Source: Papio anubis (Eukaryota > Chordata > Mammalia > Primates > Cercopithecidae). From it: a stretch of 64,000 bases of DNA. The notes under the pieces were generated by a model, which worked only from the letters and a program-made list of their open reading frames with translations, was not told the DNA's origin and did no database searches. The position numbers and the translations under genes were made by a program. The DNA lies in assembly GCF_008728515.1 (NCBI RefSeq), contig NC_044980.1, positions 28,014,109-28,078,108 of the forward strand, read 5' to 3'. Each line of letters starts with the position of its first letter. Position 1 is the first letter of the stretch. Below are positions 1-12,538 of the stretch, piece by piece.

Positions 1-1192
1 CAGATTTTGTGACTTTTCAGCCTTCAGAATCCCATGAGCCACTTTTTAAAAATCATAAATCTCTCCCTACAATAAAACAAGTTGACATGTTTGCCTTAAA
101 TAGACACACTTCATATTCCACAGCTTCTGTTTCTCTGCACAACCCTAATACATACGGTAAAAATATTTATTCCATTTTCACAAGAGAAAAGAAACAATGT
201 AAAAAGCTGTTTTTTCTTAAAGTCTTAAATGAGTTCATGTAAACTGCAACTGAGTGAAACGCTGACAATTTAATGAGGTAAAAAATTGAGCATGTCCTCC
301 ATTCTAGAAGTTTTTCAATTAATTATCAAAGATAGTAAAATATATCAACGAAATAATTTAAAACGTTCATATCAGTAATAAACATAAAATAAATTGTAAT
401 GAACATAAAAAACATAAAATAAAATTGAAAGTAAATATAATTAGTATATAAAATTTAACAAATGTGTTTTAACTTGTCAAAGAAAGAAGAAACAGCTTGA
501 TAGTTGGTGACAAGTAGTGGGTGGTGAAGAAAGGGTGTGAAATGATCATCATTTGGAAAGTGATAGTGTCAGGTGATTAAATCAGGGATTCTTGATGATC
601 ATTTTTTTTTTTTTTTTTTTTCTGTGAGAGACTTTGATAAATGTAACTCACTGATGTAGAAGGCTTTGGCATATGCTTAAAAATGTTTTTTAGTCCAGGC
701 TTAAAAAGTCATTTCAAAACACATTGAAGAAGCTTGCACACATCACAGATTGATAATGGATGTTACATCATTATCATTCAGTGTATACACACACAAATAC
801 ACACACATGCACACACACACTTTTTTTTTTTAGATTCTTTCAAAACCTGGCAAACAGTTGAAAATTTTTCTATTTGATATTGTCTTACTAGAATCTGTGG
901 TATTGAGTAAATTTGAGAATGATTTGGTTGAAATCATAATGATATCATAGCAATTCTTAAAGCAATTGTTTAGTTGCTTACTAAGGAAAAATTAGTTATG
1001 CAAAAATGATAAAATTTTTCTTAAAGGTTTTCTCCAGAAAGCTTTCAAATACCATTATTTCAAAAAGTTACTGAATAAACAATTTGTATGTGTCGTAAAT
1101 CTGTATGTATGTATAAATTTAATTTCCTAAGACTTCCCATCAAGAAAAAAAACAGGACAGAGGATATCTAGGACAGTGTCAAATTTTATTTC
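1..1192. other. Single-copy AT-rich DNA left of the gap
   Basis: No gene and no clear interspersed repeat is visible. The stretch holds a run of 20 T at 602-621 without any Alu body beside it, and a degenerate CA tract at 785-820 that ends in 11 T (821-831). The reading frame at the left edge has no recognisable domain and looks like chance. Confidence 0.6.
785..831. repeat. Degenerate (CA)n tract followed by T11
   Basis: Alternating CA with interruptions runs from 785 to 820 and is followed directly by an 11-base T run. It is a simple-sequence repeat with no associated element. Confidence 0.85.
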
Positions 1193-1292
1193 NNNNNNNN
1201 NNNNNNNNNNNNNNNNNNNNNNNNNNNNNNNNNNNNNNNNNNNNNNNNNNNNNNNNNNNNNNNNNNNNNNNNNNNNNNNNNNNNNNNNNNNN
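1193..1292. other. Assembly gap of exactly 100 N
   Basis: One hundred consecutive N separate a T-rich left flank from a run of eight T. Exactly 100 N is the usual placeholder for a gap of unknown size, so the true distance is not known. Reading frames that cross it are meaningless. Confidence 0.99.
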
Positions 1293-2763
1293 TTTTTTTT
1301 AATTTTAAAAATTATATTTATAGCAAAGTCAACTTGTATATTTATGTATGGATTCTAAGGCAAAGTTGAATAAAAGTTTAAGATAAAAACTCACACAGTA
1401 TTCTAGCTTGACATAGTCCTCTTTGGGGTATTCAGTGATTGCACTGAATGTATGATTTAGCTCTGCTCTGACACTCAGAAGCACAGCTAGACATTCAATT
1501 TTCTGTCTGAGCTCTTACAGCATGATTGTCTCTCTCTCTTTTAGAATACACTAGGCATAATACCAAGCTGTTGAATTTACATGTTTTTCTATCCTGACCA
1601 CTTTATACTAGAAAGTCCTAATAAATGTCTATTGAAAAAGTGCATGAATGAGTGAATGAATGAAGCTCCAGAAGAGACAAAGCCAAAATGAAAAGCCAAG
1701 ACATTTTTGCATTCACAAGCTAGAATTATGTCTTACATATTTGAAGAGACTTGAAAAAATTCTCATCCAGTCTTGCTTCCATTTTCACCTTTTGGAGTTA
1801 AAAAACTGAAGTCTGGACTCATTACATTAATTTCTTTAAAAATTACTAACTGAGGTTCTATTACTATATACACAAGGCACTATGTTAAGTGATTTTCAAA
1901 TTAAATGTTAAGAAATATTTTCTGCCCTTGAGGGGAGATTGAGAAGCTGCAAATGAGAAACTATTTTCTAACCTAATAAGACCTGACCTCTTTATATTTA
2001 TTTTACGTTGTAAGTACAAACTGGCCATCATCTTCAGGCTCATCTCTTTCTTGCAATTATCAGACACAGCCAGGGAGCAATTAGCTGACATTTTAAATAA
2101 TATTTTACATGGGCATTCCCATAGTCAAACTCAAATGCTCATTTCATATAGTTTCCATGTTTCAACTTTTCTCTGGTTGCAGTTGTGCCAGTTGTCATTA
2201 CCGTAATGTATAGGTTACCATTTTATCATCCCTCCAATATTTCCTTGCCATTTTACAGCCTTCACTACTGACAGATTCTCATGCATTTTTCAACTTCTGT
2301 CCACTGCAAAAGTTATGTAGCGAATGCCAACATTTTAGATTTTTTGTTATGGCAACATCCCACACTAGAACAATTTCTGATGCAGTGGTTGCTGCATAGC
2401 AAAACTTCTGAAACTCAGTGCCCAAAGAGAGAAAAACAGTATCTGTTTTGTTCATACAAATATATAGATGAACTGAAAAGTATTCTGTCTGGCACTATGT
2501 GAAGAATCCAGCAGTCTCAACTGGGATTATTCTAGATCAGTCAGCTTACCAACACAAAATTTAAGAGAGTCCAGATAAAAATCAACAGGACCACTTACAT
2601 GACCCACAGTTAATTGCCAGCTTCTAAGAGAACTGAGTAGAAATTTTCAACATTTTTATTCTTTAATAAAAGTTCCTAAAATTAGATGTTAACGCATAAT
2701 AAACAACAGCATCAGCAACAATAATAAAAACAAAATAGGCCTGTAATAAATATTTAATTGGGA
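1293..2763. other. Single-copy DNA between gap and first Alu
   Basis: No gene recognised. Around 1590-1670 the phrase 'taataaatgtctattga' followed by repeated 'tgaatga' resembles the 3' end of an L2 element on the plus strand, but the match is weak. The remainder looks single-copy. Confidence 0.5.
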
Positions 2764-3060
2764 GGCTGGGCACGGTGGCTCACACCTGTAATTCCAGCAC
2801 TTTGGGAAGCCAAGGCAAGTGGATCACTAGGTCAAGAGATCAAGACCATCCTGGCCAACATGGTGAAACCCCATCTCTACTAAAAAAAAAAATACAAAAA
2901 TTAGCTGGGAGTGGTGGTGCGTGTCTGTAGTCCCAGCTAGTCTGGAGGCTGAGACAGGAGAATCACTTGAACCCGGGATGCAGAGGTTGCAGTGAGCTGA
3001 GATCGCACCACTGCACTTCAGCCAGGCAACAGAGAGAGACTCTATCTCAAAAAAAAAAAA
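2764..3060 (+). mobile_element. Alu, S-type (AluSc-like), full length
   Basis: Full dimeric Alu starting with the 'ggctgggcacggtggctcac' head. It has a left arm, a middle A-rich linker (2882-2893), a right arm ending 'ctatctc' and a terminal A tail. The 'ggtcaagagatcaagaccat' and 'ctggccaacatggtgaaacc' variants fit the AluSc branch. A possible 6-bp target duplication 'aattgg' lies at 2756-2761 and 3061-3066. Alu copies are non-autonomous SINEs mobilised by L1 machinery and encode no protein. Confidence 0.95.
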
Positions 3061-3497
3061 AATTGGTGAATGTATTGGCCAACATAGCAGTCTTGAGAGG
3101 GGTTTAGAGAAGAAAATAAAACTATAGTTTAATAATCATATCTTATAAAATAAAGATTTGCCCAAATGCCTACATGTTAAAGGCATTTTGATAAAACACA
3201 AACCCAAATTAAGATAAAAATTTTTGATAAAGTACCAATAGATATATAATTTTTAACATAATGATATATTTAACATGCTGAAATATTTCTACCAAGGGTT
3301 TTTCTAGGCATTTTAAATATTTAAGTGAAAGTAAAGACTTTGCAAAGAAATAAAGTTTAGAAACTATTTTTTAATCATTTATAAACCATAACTATATTAT
3401 TTTAAAAATAAATCTATTCATAAAAGAAGAAACAATTTTAAAATAGCACATCTCCAAGCCAAAGAACTGACATAAGGGGTTTGCATATTTTGGATCC

Positions 3498-3574
3498 TGA
3501 TTTGTCTCCAACATGTAGTATTTGGCCTACTACACAGTAAGTGCTTAATCCTTTTTTAGTTGAATAAATAAATC
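3498..3574 (+). mobile_element. L2 3' end remnant
   Basis: The order 'cacagtaagtgcttaat', a short T-rich spacer and 'gttgaataaataaat' is the hallmark 3' terminus of the ancient LINE L2, with its short repeats at the end. Only the last ~75 bp is clear, and its divergence fits a pre-primate insertion. Confidence 0.6.
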
Positions 3575-3710
3575 CATTATAAATAATGAAAAAAAAAAAA
3601 GCCATGAAATACTGGGTAATTTTTTGTCTCTTTTCTGGGAGACGGCTAAAAATTGGTGTTTAGTTATACCTAATATTTTCAGGAATGTGGAGACAAAAAA
3701 AAATCTTTTC

Positions 3711-4008
3711 TTTTTTTTTGTTTGAGACGGAGTCTTTCTCTGTCACCCAGGCTGGAATGCACTGGCATGATCTCAGCTCACTGCAACCTCCACCTCCTGG
3801 GTTCATGCTATTCTCCCACCTCAGCCTCCAGAGTAGCTGGGACTACAGGCGCCTGCCACCACACCAGGCTAATTTTGTTTTTGTATTTTTAATAGAGACG
3901 GGGTTTCACTGTGTTAGCCAGGATGGTCTTGATCTCCTGACCTCATGATCTGCCCGCTTCGGCCTCCCAAAGTGTTGTGATTACAGACGTGAGCCTCCGT
4001 GCCTGGCC
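3711..4008 (-). mobile_element. Alu (AluY/Sc range), full length
   Basis: Reverse-oriented Alu. The T-rich tail lies at 3711-3719, then the right arm from 'gagacggagtc', the A-rich linker near 3870-3895 and the left arm ending in 'gcctggcc' at 4008. The 'gttagccaggatggtcttgatctcctgacc' region (3914-3943) is the Y/Sc type. CpG sites are largely decayed. A short Alu-derived reading frame on the plus strand is not a gene. Confidence 0.93.
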
Positions 4009-5296
4009 TCAATAAATATTTTTTATGTATGGCAGACATTTAGTAAAACTCTTTAAATTTCTCAAGGCAGAGTGTACTTTTATGGAATGCATTAGTCACT
4101 AGTTACTTTCTAGGTGAAAGAAAAATTAAGCTTAGTTCAATTTAATAACATTTTTTGATGTTTTTGTAATTATAATTTGAAAGCTACAAATTCTATTTCA
4201 TTATAATTTCCTGTATATATTAACACAATATTTACATCATTAGAATTCAATTGAATTTAAACACGTTTATTAACACATATAGTATAGACTTTTCAATAAA
4301 ACTTCTAGTGCAATGTTTCCTAGAAAAGATTACAACTGTCTTTAGATTATTATTTATACATATGCTGAGTAGAAATAGCTGACTGAAACACGATGAGTGT
4401 TATGCATCTAATTTTGAACATGTCAACTTAAATTTCCTCGTAATTTATCCTTTTATGTTATCCTAAAGCATGTTTTATTCATGGATTCACATAGCACTGT
4501 ATTAGTTCACAATAATTAATAGAATATTTATAACAATCTGGAAAACTTACAAAATGTAATGTGCTTGCAAATTCTGTTTCTGCATGAAAAATGTTAATAA
4601 TGTTATCAGGAAAATAAATCATGGAAGCAAAAACACTGCATTTGTTATCTGATAAAGACTCAAGTTATTATCACACTTACAAATACAACCTCAGGACCGT
4701 CTCTTAACTGGTTGATGAGAGTCACTCCCAAACAATAACTCTATACTTATAATGTTTTCACCAACTAGGCAAGTTGGGCTTACACAATGTGGTTCACCTT
4801 GAAAATAAACAGTGCACAGCTGGCCACAGTTATCTATTACAGCAAAATTATCCCTTTCGCTAGCATTTATTAAGAGCCTAGTTACATAAGTCATTTTGTT
4901 CTTGGTATTATAAAACTACTTAAAAACAACAGAAGATGTCAAAAGTTCCCACCATCCTCTGTACAGCCATCAAAGGTAATTAATATTTTAGCTAGACTGA
5001 ACTAAGTCATAAAGCAATAGGTAAAAGCATTTTTGTGTTTTGTCCCTTATGAAATAATATACGTGTATCAGAGGAGAAGACATAGAAAGTGCACAAAAGT
5101 ACAAAGAATAAATTCACTAGAATACAGTCACCCAGCAACAGTCATAGTTAATACATCTCCAGGATTTTTTTCTGTTTTAGTATTTGAGATAATAGTATAT
5201 ATTACGTCATAAATATATCTTATGTAATTAATATTATAATGAATTTCAATATAAGAAAGATTTCTAAAAGTGAATGTTTATTGCAAAATTCATAAA

Positions 5297-5500
5297 GCTG
5301 TATAGCATGGAGGTTAAATTCACACTAAGGAGTCAGTTGGAGGGTGTCATTCCTTACTCTATCTCCGCCAGCTAAGTGTGTGAGCTTGGACAAACAGCTC
5401 AACCTTTATCTTTACTATAAAATGGAATAAAATAGTTGCCATTTCACAGGATTGTTACAAGGAGGAAACTCACTAACTCATGCAAAGTTTTTGAAGTATA
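5297..5500 (+). mobile_element. MIR SINE
   Basis: The order of phrases follows the MIR consensus: 'tatagcatggaggtta', then 'aagtgtgtgagcttggacaa' (the tRNA-derived / core region), then 'aactcatgcaaag' at the 3' side, with the conserved 'ttgttacaagga' between. MIRs are ancient mammalian tRNA-derived SINEs. This copy spans most of the ~260-bp consensus and is strongly diverged. Confidence 0.88.
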
Positions 5501-5617
5501 TATTGTTAAATCAAAATATTTTAGTTATTCTTTTCAGGCTGTTACTCTATATTTTCAAATGGCTTTCCCAAAAGAGTGAACATTCCATTCAGAAGTGAAC
5601 TTATCAGTATCAATTGG

Positions 5618-5618
<1 letters not shown>

Positions 5619-5655
<37 letters not shown>

Positions 5656-5671
5656 AAAGAGAGAGAGAGAC
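5619..5671. repeat. (CA)n then (GA)n compound microsatellite
   Basis: About 16 CA units (to 5652) pass directly into GA-rich units (5653-5671). It is pure enough to be length-polymorphic. Confidence 0.95.
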
Positions 5672-6703
5672 TATTGGCTGTATACATAAGTGTGGGAATA
5701 ATAAAATAATAAAATTTTAAAATACCTTAATCATAGCTTTCTTTATGTCATGAAAATAGAGCTGAGACAGAAAAAAAAACCCTGGAAAAGGCAATAAAAC
5801 ATGAGGTCAACAGAACACTACTTATAACCAAGCACTATGGAATCCTCACTCTTTGATATCTCTGGATAAACCATAATTAGATCTACATAATTTTAAATGA
5901 AGGCCTTTGCATTCTTCCTCAGGCATGTTTACCCATTCAGTGTCAATCAGCCCAAATTCACACTATCCAAGTTGCTGGAGGATCCAGAGATTTCAGTCTG
6001 TAACTATTCTGAAATTGCCTGAACTTTTTATGCTATTAGGCATGAGTCTCGCTCTCCATTATGCTCTGTGAATTTTATTTATAGAGAAAAGCCTGGCCTC
6101 CATTCTTGCTGTCAGAGGCACGTTGGGCTTTAGTGCCTAATCGACAGAACAGTGTGTTGACATGCCTATGTTCATGCAGAAGGCTATCTGATCCACTGTC
6201 TCTATATTGTTCAACGCATTGTCAGGTTCACTTTTTAATTACCCATCACAGAGGTTTTGCCTTTCTTGGCTGGAGATTCAATTTCTCATACCACTCTCAG
6301 GAAGATTTCCCACAATGCCAAATTCATCTACACGAGTCCAAATTAAGTTTGCAAATGCCTTAATTAAGGAACGATTGAGGCCCATTGAGTACCAGTGGCC
6401 CTACTTGAGGGTGGATATTATTACTGAAAAAGATTTCACTTAAACATGTTGTTAACTCATACATACTGTGTGGCTGATAGATTCATAATTTTTCAGTTTG
6501 TGAAATGACTCCAATTCAACCTAGCTTAACTTTTCTGAGCTGAGATTAATTTAGTTTACTGATATTTTAAATTTTACGAACATTATGACCACATCTTTTA
6601 CATGCAAAAATAGACTTCCTACCATGGACTCTAATTGAATTCTGTTAGTGCATATTTGGTAAAGGTTGTAGACTTATGAAGCACAGGGTAATAATTTTTA
6701 GGA

Positions 6704-7001
6704 TTTTTTTTTTTTTTTTTGAGACAGAGTTTCGCTCTTGTCACCCAGGCTGTAGTGCAATGGTGGAATCTCAGCTCATGCAATCTGCGCATTCTGGGTT
6801 CAAGTGATTCTCCTGCCTTAGCCTCCTGAGTAGCTGGGATTACAGGCATGCGCCACCCCACCTGACTAATTTTGTATTTCTAGTAGAGATGGCGTTTCTC
6901 CATGTTGTCCAGGCTGGTCTCAAACTCTCAACCTCAGGTGATCCACCTGCCTCAGTCTCCCATAGTGCTGGGGTTACAGGCGTGAGCCACTGTGCCCGGT
7001 C
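6704..7001 (-). mobile_element. Alu, S-type
   Basis: Reverse-oriented full-length Alu with a 17-T tail at 6704-6720, right arm from 'gagacagagtttcgctcttg' and left arm ending 'gtgcccggtc'. The 'catgttgtccaggctggtct' phrase and the form of the right arm place it in the AluS group. No clear target duplication remains. Confidence 0.93.
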
Positions 7002-7353
7002 AATGACCCATTTTTGAATGGTTTCTCATTGGCATGAAGGCTTCTCCAGTAAAAATAAAAGTAAAACAACCAAGCAACAATAACTACAACAAACAACAAC
7101 AAAAGGCAGCAAAAACAAGTAGCAATATCTGGTGTTATCCATCTCCCGAATTCTGGTTTTGATATTTTAAAAAATCTAAATAAGCAGGCCTCATGAGAAT
7201 GAGAAATATGCCAAAATGTGCTAGTAGATCACGAAGCGTAGTTATGAGTAGTGCCATCCTCTTGCTTCCAATCTCTTTGCATTCTGGTGACGAAAGTAAT
7301 TGAACAATATATTGACTTAAGAGTGTAAGAAATTTCCTGCAGGACAGTACTTT
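7002..7353. other. Short single-copy spacer
   Basis: It contains a CAA-rich patch at about 7060-7120. Nothing else is recognised. Confidence 0.5.
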
Positions 7354-7395
7354 TGTTATGTTAGGAGCTAGTCAGACATGAGCCGGGCAGGAGAG

Positions 7396-7444
7396 CCCCC
7401 CCACCCCGCCCCCCGCCCCCACCCCCACCCCCCCCCCCACCCTC
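7396..7444 (+). repeat. C-rich tract inside the LTR
   Basis: Nearly 50 bases made almost only of C with single A or G interruptions. Such runs are unstable and error-prone in sequencing, so its exact length is doubtful. Confidence 0.95.
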
Positions 7445-7897
7445 CAGGAATGTCAGATGACCAGCAGGTGATGGTTCAGCAGCTGTTGTATTGCCTCTCT
7501 AAAATGATAGTTGGTCACAGCTGGCACCAGGGAGAGACCATTTCTTGATGGTCTGGCAGTTGTCACACTAAAATGATAATTGATGTCAGCCAGTGCCAGG
7601 AAGATGCAATTTCCCAAAAGATAAAAACACTTGAAATTGGTAATCAGCAGCTCCCAACAAGTTCTCAGGGCAAGTGAGCTTGAGCACGCGCATTAAGAGA
7701 CAAAATGGCAGCCCAAGAACTTCCAGGGGCATTCCACCAGATAAAGGAGGAAAGCCTCCAGTGAGCATGGGTATAACTTCTTCAACACACTGTGCATGCT
7801 CACCTCCCAAGTTCAAGGAGGGCACCGCACATGCCAGCAACTCACCCTAAGGGAAGAATTAAGGGAAAAGGGCTTGAGATGCCGGAAGTAGGCCGGC

Positions 7898-8015
7898 ATA
7901 TAAAGTCCTAGGTTCAAGGATAAATGGGACACTTGACCTCCAAGGTGCACATTTGGGTCGCTTCTAAGTAGGTACCTTCTTTTCCTTCATTCCTGGCCTA
8001 AAGCTTTTAAATAAA
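7898..8015 (+). promoter_or_regulatory. LTR TATA-like box and polyadenylation signal
   Basis: 'atataaag' at 7898-7905 and 'aataaa' at 8010-8015 are spaced as expected for the U3/R boundary and the R-region polyadenylation signal of a retroviral LTR on the plus strand. Activity is unknown. Confidence 0.55.
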
Positions 8016-8163
8016 TGTCCATGCCTGCTTTGAAACTTGCTTTGGACTCTTTTTCTGCCTTATGCCCATCGGTCAATTTCTTTCTTCTGAGGAAGCAAGA
8101 ATTGAGGTTGCTGCAGATCCATACAGATTCGCTGCCAATAACTCAGTCGCCACTCAACACTTT

Positions 8164-11100
8164 TCACCTTGAAAGATACTTCTTTCTTTAGATGCCACTA
8201 CCTCCAAGTTTTCAGAAGACCACTTATCATTCTGTACATTCAGCTGCTTCTGGTTTGTGACATAAAACAGTAAAACCATTTAACCCATGAGAATCAGCAT
8301 ATTGCTTTACATTTTTCATTTTTAGTTCTACTCTTTGTTTATGTGTGGAATGCCTCGGATGGTGGGACTGCAAGTAGCAACACATGAAATTGAGAAAATT
8401 AAATGTACAATATGTGCATTACCAGTGATACAGATTATTTTTTCATCCCCTCATTTCCTACTTCTATAACGGAATTTACCCAATGTCATCAACCCACTGC
8501 TTTCAAGAAAGTGACTAACCCCTTTAGGTTATGATATCTTACATTGAGTTCTGTAATAGGCACCTAGAATAGGAAATTCACAGGCCAAACTTTATGGAGG
8601 AAAGTACAAAACATTGAGCCCATATACAGTCCTTCAGCAAACCTCTCCACAGAGTTCATGAGCCCTTTGAGTAACCCCTTGGATTGTGAAAGAAAGAAGC
8701 TGACTGATATACATAAGACAAATTATGAAGAACCTCTTCTGCAGTAAGGACTTTAGAACGCATTTACATGAATGTCAGATAGGCAGTCATGCAGGCAGTG
8801 ATATTCAATCCCTGCTGGGACACATGAGAATGGGCCTTGAGCCTGGAACATTCTTACATAGTAAAGAAGAGCTCTCATACCTTGTGCTGAGTTTATGTGT
8901 GGGGATATCTCTTCCTGTTTCAGACTCAATGTGTATATTTTGTTCTGCTTAAGCGTGTGTGCCATATGGCTCCTGGCCAATCCCACTACTACAACCATTC
9001 TGGACGGGAGGTAGGGTCCCTCACCTGAAGAATGAGGCAGCGCTTGGAGACTATCATTCTATGTGAGCTGTGGAATGAGAATCGCTGGCTGTGGGAAACC
9101 AACAGATACCATTGTAGCTAATCTTGATCTGATCATCCTCGAGTAGAATGTTGTTCCATCCAATCCCTTTCCATCCAATGCCTGTGTGAGTGGTGTCTTT
9201 CTTGGTGACTTTGAACCACAGAGTGGACTGACATCCTTGAGACTGTGGCTCCTGGAGGAGCAGGACTCCTCCCCTGAAAGTGATACAAAGTATCACTAGT
9301 TTACACTGGTACACATATTTTAAGACTTTGGATCAATTTCAAGAGAGCCACTCACATACCTTTTTTAAAAATCTACCATATTTAGTTCCAGATTATTTCC
9401 TAAATTATTACCAAGATATTACTATTTTGTAGCATATATTCAGACTGTCTCAAAAAAGGAGGGGGGTTGGAGAGAGAGGCAGTGAAATGAACTGCTCAAT
9501 GCTCTGCTGACTGAGAGGATATTTTTTTCTTTACTCTGTTTGGGGCCAGCCCTTAATGGATTGAGGCACCTTGGAAGTCCACTTTCAACTCTTTCCACAT
9601 CATTGAGCAAAGCTGTCTGTAACACAATAAGATCCTTATCAACCTTCCTCAAAGGAAATTTTATAGTCTTCTATAATAGGAAAAACTCCATCTCTTCTAT
9701 ACCACCTATACATTTTTATTTCCCTGAATACATTCTTCTCATACACACCATGATGCAAATTTGCCTGTGGTTACATGCTTACTTTATGGTTTCCTAGGTT
9801 CCCACTAATTTTATGTTCCTTAAAGCAGGGATGGGCTTGGTTTATCTAACCACTGGCTTTCTTGCACAAAATGCTCAGTAAGAGTTCAACATACATTTTA
9901 TACATTTATGAAAAAAGATGAATACAATAAACTCTATCAGACAACAAATGAACCACATGCATAAGGGAAATAATTCCATTTTTTTTCTCTTAACATTTCT
10001 TTCATCTATAGAATATTCTAACTTGAGAATTGAAAAGATCCACATAAGTTGTTTTGAGATAATTCTCATCATGTGTTCTGATAACATCCCCAGTCCTTCC
10101 ATTTCTCATATCCTTGCACAACTTCAGTCATGGAATCTTAATTTTACACAATGACTTTTTACAAGAGATTGTCTTTGACGATAGTTTTATTTTTATTTTT
10201 TTTTTGTAAAATATCTTTTTAAATTTAAGCATACTTTTGGACTTACATAAAAGTTGCAGAATGTCCATAAATCCTACTCCGAGTCCTCAACTTTAAAGTC
10301 TTACTTTACTATCATACATGTGTTTATTACTAATATTTTAAAACCAAATGTATAGTCCTAGGATAAACAAAGACAGAAACAGGCTGAGTCACTACTTTCC
10401 CTCCTTACCTTTGCATTTCAGTGTTAATCATCATAAAATGATAACCGAAGTACAGAGAAAGGTAATTATCTGAGCAGCATCGGTGGATATTCTGCATTTT
10501 CCAATTTAATAATTTTCTTTAAACTTAATATATAACAAAGGGTTTAATAATAGTTACTGTTGGGAAAAACACTGCTTTCAGTTACCAGAAACTCACAAAG
10601 CTGAAATATTAAAATACTGGAGATTCAATTAAGAAATGCTATTTGGTATCTCTTAATATTTATTATCACTCTACAAAAATGGTTCAGTCTGAGAGTATAA
10701 ATGGAAAAAGATAGAATTGTATCAGCAGGACAGTGATCATAAACAGTCTCCTACAACTAACAGCATGTCATATTTACTCAATGCAGTTTTTAACGTTATT
10801 TTTATAAGAACAATTCTTCAAGGACAGTTGCTTGTAATGTATATGGCATGAATCATACACTCTCATAATTGGAGTTTATGGACTTTTTTGAAAAATAAAT
10901 GCACTCATATACATATTCATTTAAATACACAAGTTTTCATAAAAACTACTTACTCTCTAAGGTCAAGCTTGCTAAAAACACAAGCTTAAGGGGCTACATT
11001 GCATTATTGGACTACATATGTGATTTTACAAGCACATGATTTTAAGATTACCTCTTTAGTTTAACATTAGAGCTACCACGAGATATTTTTAAATTAACCA

Positions 11101-11390
11101 CACTGGCTCCTAATTTCATTTCTCAAAATTCAGTAAAACATCACATACTGTAGAGGACACAGGAGCTCTGTGTCTACCAACTAGTCAATCTGATCAAACT
11201 TGTGTAGAGGTGAACTTAACTAGCTTAGTTCCTTTAGTTGTTGATGGAAAACTGAAAAGCAAAAACACTGAGACATTTTAAGAAGGCAACACAAAAATTA
11301 GGAGGTAAAATAGAATAGAAAGTAAACATCTTACTTCTAATTACTCTGAATGCTTTCTTCACCTTTCATTGTAATGTTACATATTAAAAA
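8164..11390. other. Unassigned, mostly single-copy DNA
   Basis: No gene or confidently named repeat is seen in 3.2 kb. From about 8580 to 9350 the base composition is more balanced than its surroundings and overlapping short frames exist on both strands, including 86 codons on the minus strand at 9054-9314. No domain is recognised and the frames overlap antisense, so they are not called genes. A T-rich patch lies at 10180-10206. Confidence 0.5.
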
Positions 11391-11398
11391 GTCATTGA

Positions 11399-11719
11399 GG
11401 CTGGGCACGGTGGCTCACTCCTGTAATCCCAGTACTTTGGGAGGCCGAGGTGGGTGGATCATGAGGTTGGGAGATCGAGACCATCCTGGCTAACACGGTG
11501 AAACCCCGTCTCTAATAAAAATATAAAAAGATTAGCTGGGCATGGTGGCAGATGCCTGTAGTCCCAGCTACTCAGGAGACTGAGGCAGGAGAATAGTGTG
11601 AACCTGGGAGGTGGAGCTTGCAGTGAGCCAAGATTGCGCCACTGCACTCCAGCCTGGGTGACAGAGCCCGACTCCGTCTGGGGAAAAAAAAAAAATAAAA
11701 ACAAACAAACAAAAAAAAA
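11399..11719 (+). mobile_element. AluY-type element with target duplication
   Basis: Full-length Alu with an A-rich tail containing 'aaaacaaacaaac'. The 'atcgagaccatcctggctaa' and 'ggagcttgcagtgagccaag' variants indicate AluY. The 6-bp direct repeat 'tcattg' flanks it at 11392-11397 and 11720-11725. The frames read on both strands here are Alu-derived. Confidence 0.95.
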
Positions 11720-11725
11720 TCATTG

Positions 11726-12179
11726 GTTGGCTAATTTGAAATGTATACTATATCAAAGGGAAGAAATATTTTCTCAAAATTTTTAAAGATAAAGTGTTGT
11801 GTTCCTACGCTTAGCTCAAAATTTGAAATTAGTAAATGGTAGGGAACTAATCAATGTTGTTTCATAAAGAAGCTTGATATCACTACCAAATTGCAATTTC
11901 TGCTTTAAAGTCATATAAAGCATAATAATTTTTAACTATATGGATCCATGAATATTGCCTTTGAGGAGTTAAAGTGAAATAGGCAAATATTTTTAATAGA
12001 ACACAAATAACTGTTATTTCTACAGGAAAAACTTGAATAATGAACTATATTCAGATTAAGAATTGGTTTGCCTTAAAGACACCATTAAAAGAGAGGAGAT
12101 ATCTGTAACATATACGTTTGATAAATGTATACAACATATACAAAAAAAGTTTTACTAATCCAGAAGAGGAAAAAAAAAT
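11726..12179. other. AT-rich spacer
   Basis: No gene is seen. The sequence may already belong to the decayed L1 that becomes recognisable at about 12180, but I cannot align it. Confidence 0.4.
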
Positions 12180-12538
12180 CGTATAACAATTGGTGAAAAA
12201 TTTGAAATGACCCTTTATAGAACAACAGGGCTTCAAAAAGCTCAATAGAAACATGAAAAGTTACTCAACTCCATTAGCCACTAGGAAAAAATAAATTAAA
12301 CCTTATATGTGGTACCTATCATAACTCATGCTGCAAAACATCTATAATGAAAAATAAGACAATGGAACTAAGTGTTTAAGAGAATGTCTAACAAGCGTAG
12401 CTGTTATATTCTGCTGTTGGAAATGCAGAATGAAGTAATCAGTGTGGAAAATTTTTTGTAAGTACCTACCATTAGGTGAACTTACACAAACACTGAGTCA
12501 GAAATTTAACTGTTTAGTTTATATCAAGAAAAATATCT
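12180..12538 (+). mobile_element. Old L1 (L1M), ORF2 3' region, first piece
   Basis: The text 'aaaagttactcaactccatt', then 'ctaggaaaaaataaatta', and later 'attctgctgttggaaatg' follows the 3' part of L1 ORF2 ('gctcaacatcattagtc', 'ctgctggtgggaatg') with many substitutions. It is interrupted at 12539 by an Alu and resumes after it. It is a dead fragment of a mammalian-wide L1M-age element. Confidence 0.7.

Larger units (their letters stand above)
4009..6703. other. Mostly single-copy DNA with a MIR and a microsatellite
   Basis: No gene recognised. AT-rich up to 5.3 kb. The MIR and the CA/GA repeat are listed separately. From about 5905 to 6440 the composition is more balanced, with no repeat I recognise and no reading frame showing a domain. 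Confidence 0.6.
7354..8159 (+). mobile_element. ERV1-class solo LTR, family not assigned
   Basis: About 806 bp bounded by TG at 7354 and CA at 8159, with the 4-bp direct repeat 'cttt' on each side (7350-7353, 8160-8163). Four bases is usual for gammaretrovirus-like (ERV1) integration. Inside are a TATA-like box near 7898-7905, AATAAA at 8010-8015 and a U5-like segment containing 'ggaagcaagaattgaggttg'. No internal retroviral sequence follows, so this is a solo LTR left by LTR-LTR recombination. A C-rich tract near the 5' end is listed separately. Seen: the ends, target repeat and signals. Inferred: class ERV1. The subfamily was not recognised with certainty. Confidence 0.8.

Noticed and set aside
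1176..1358. 60-codon frame crossing the gap
   Set aside because: It includes 100 N and has no meaning.
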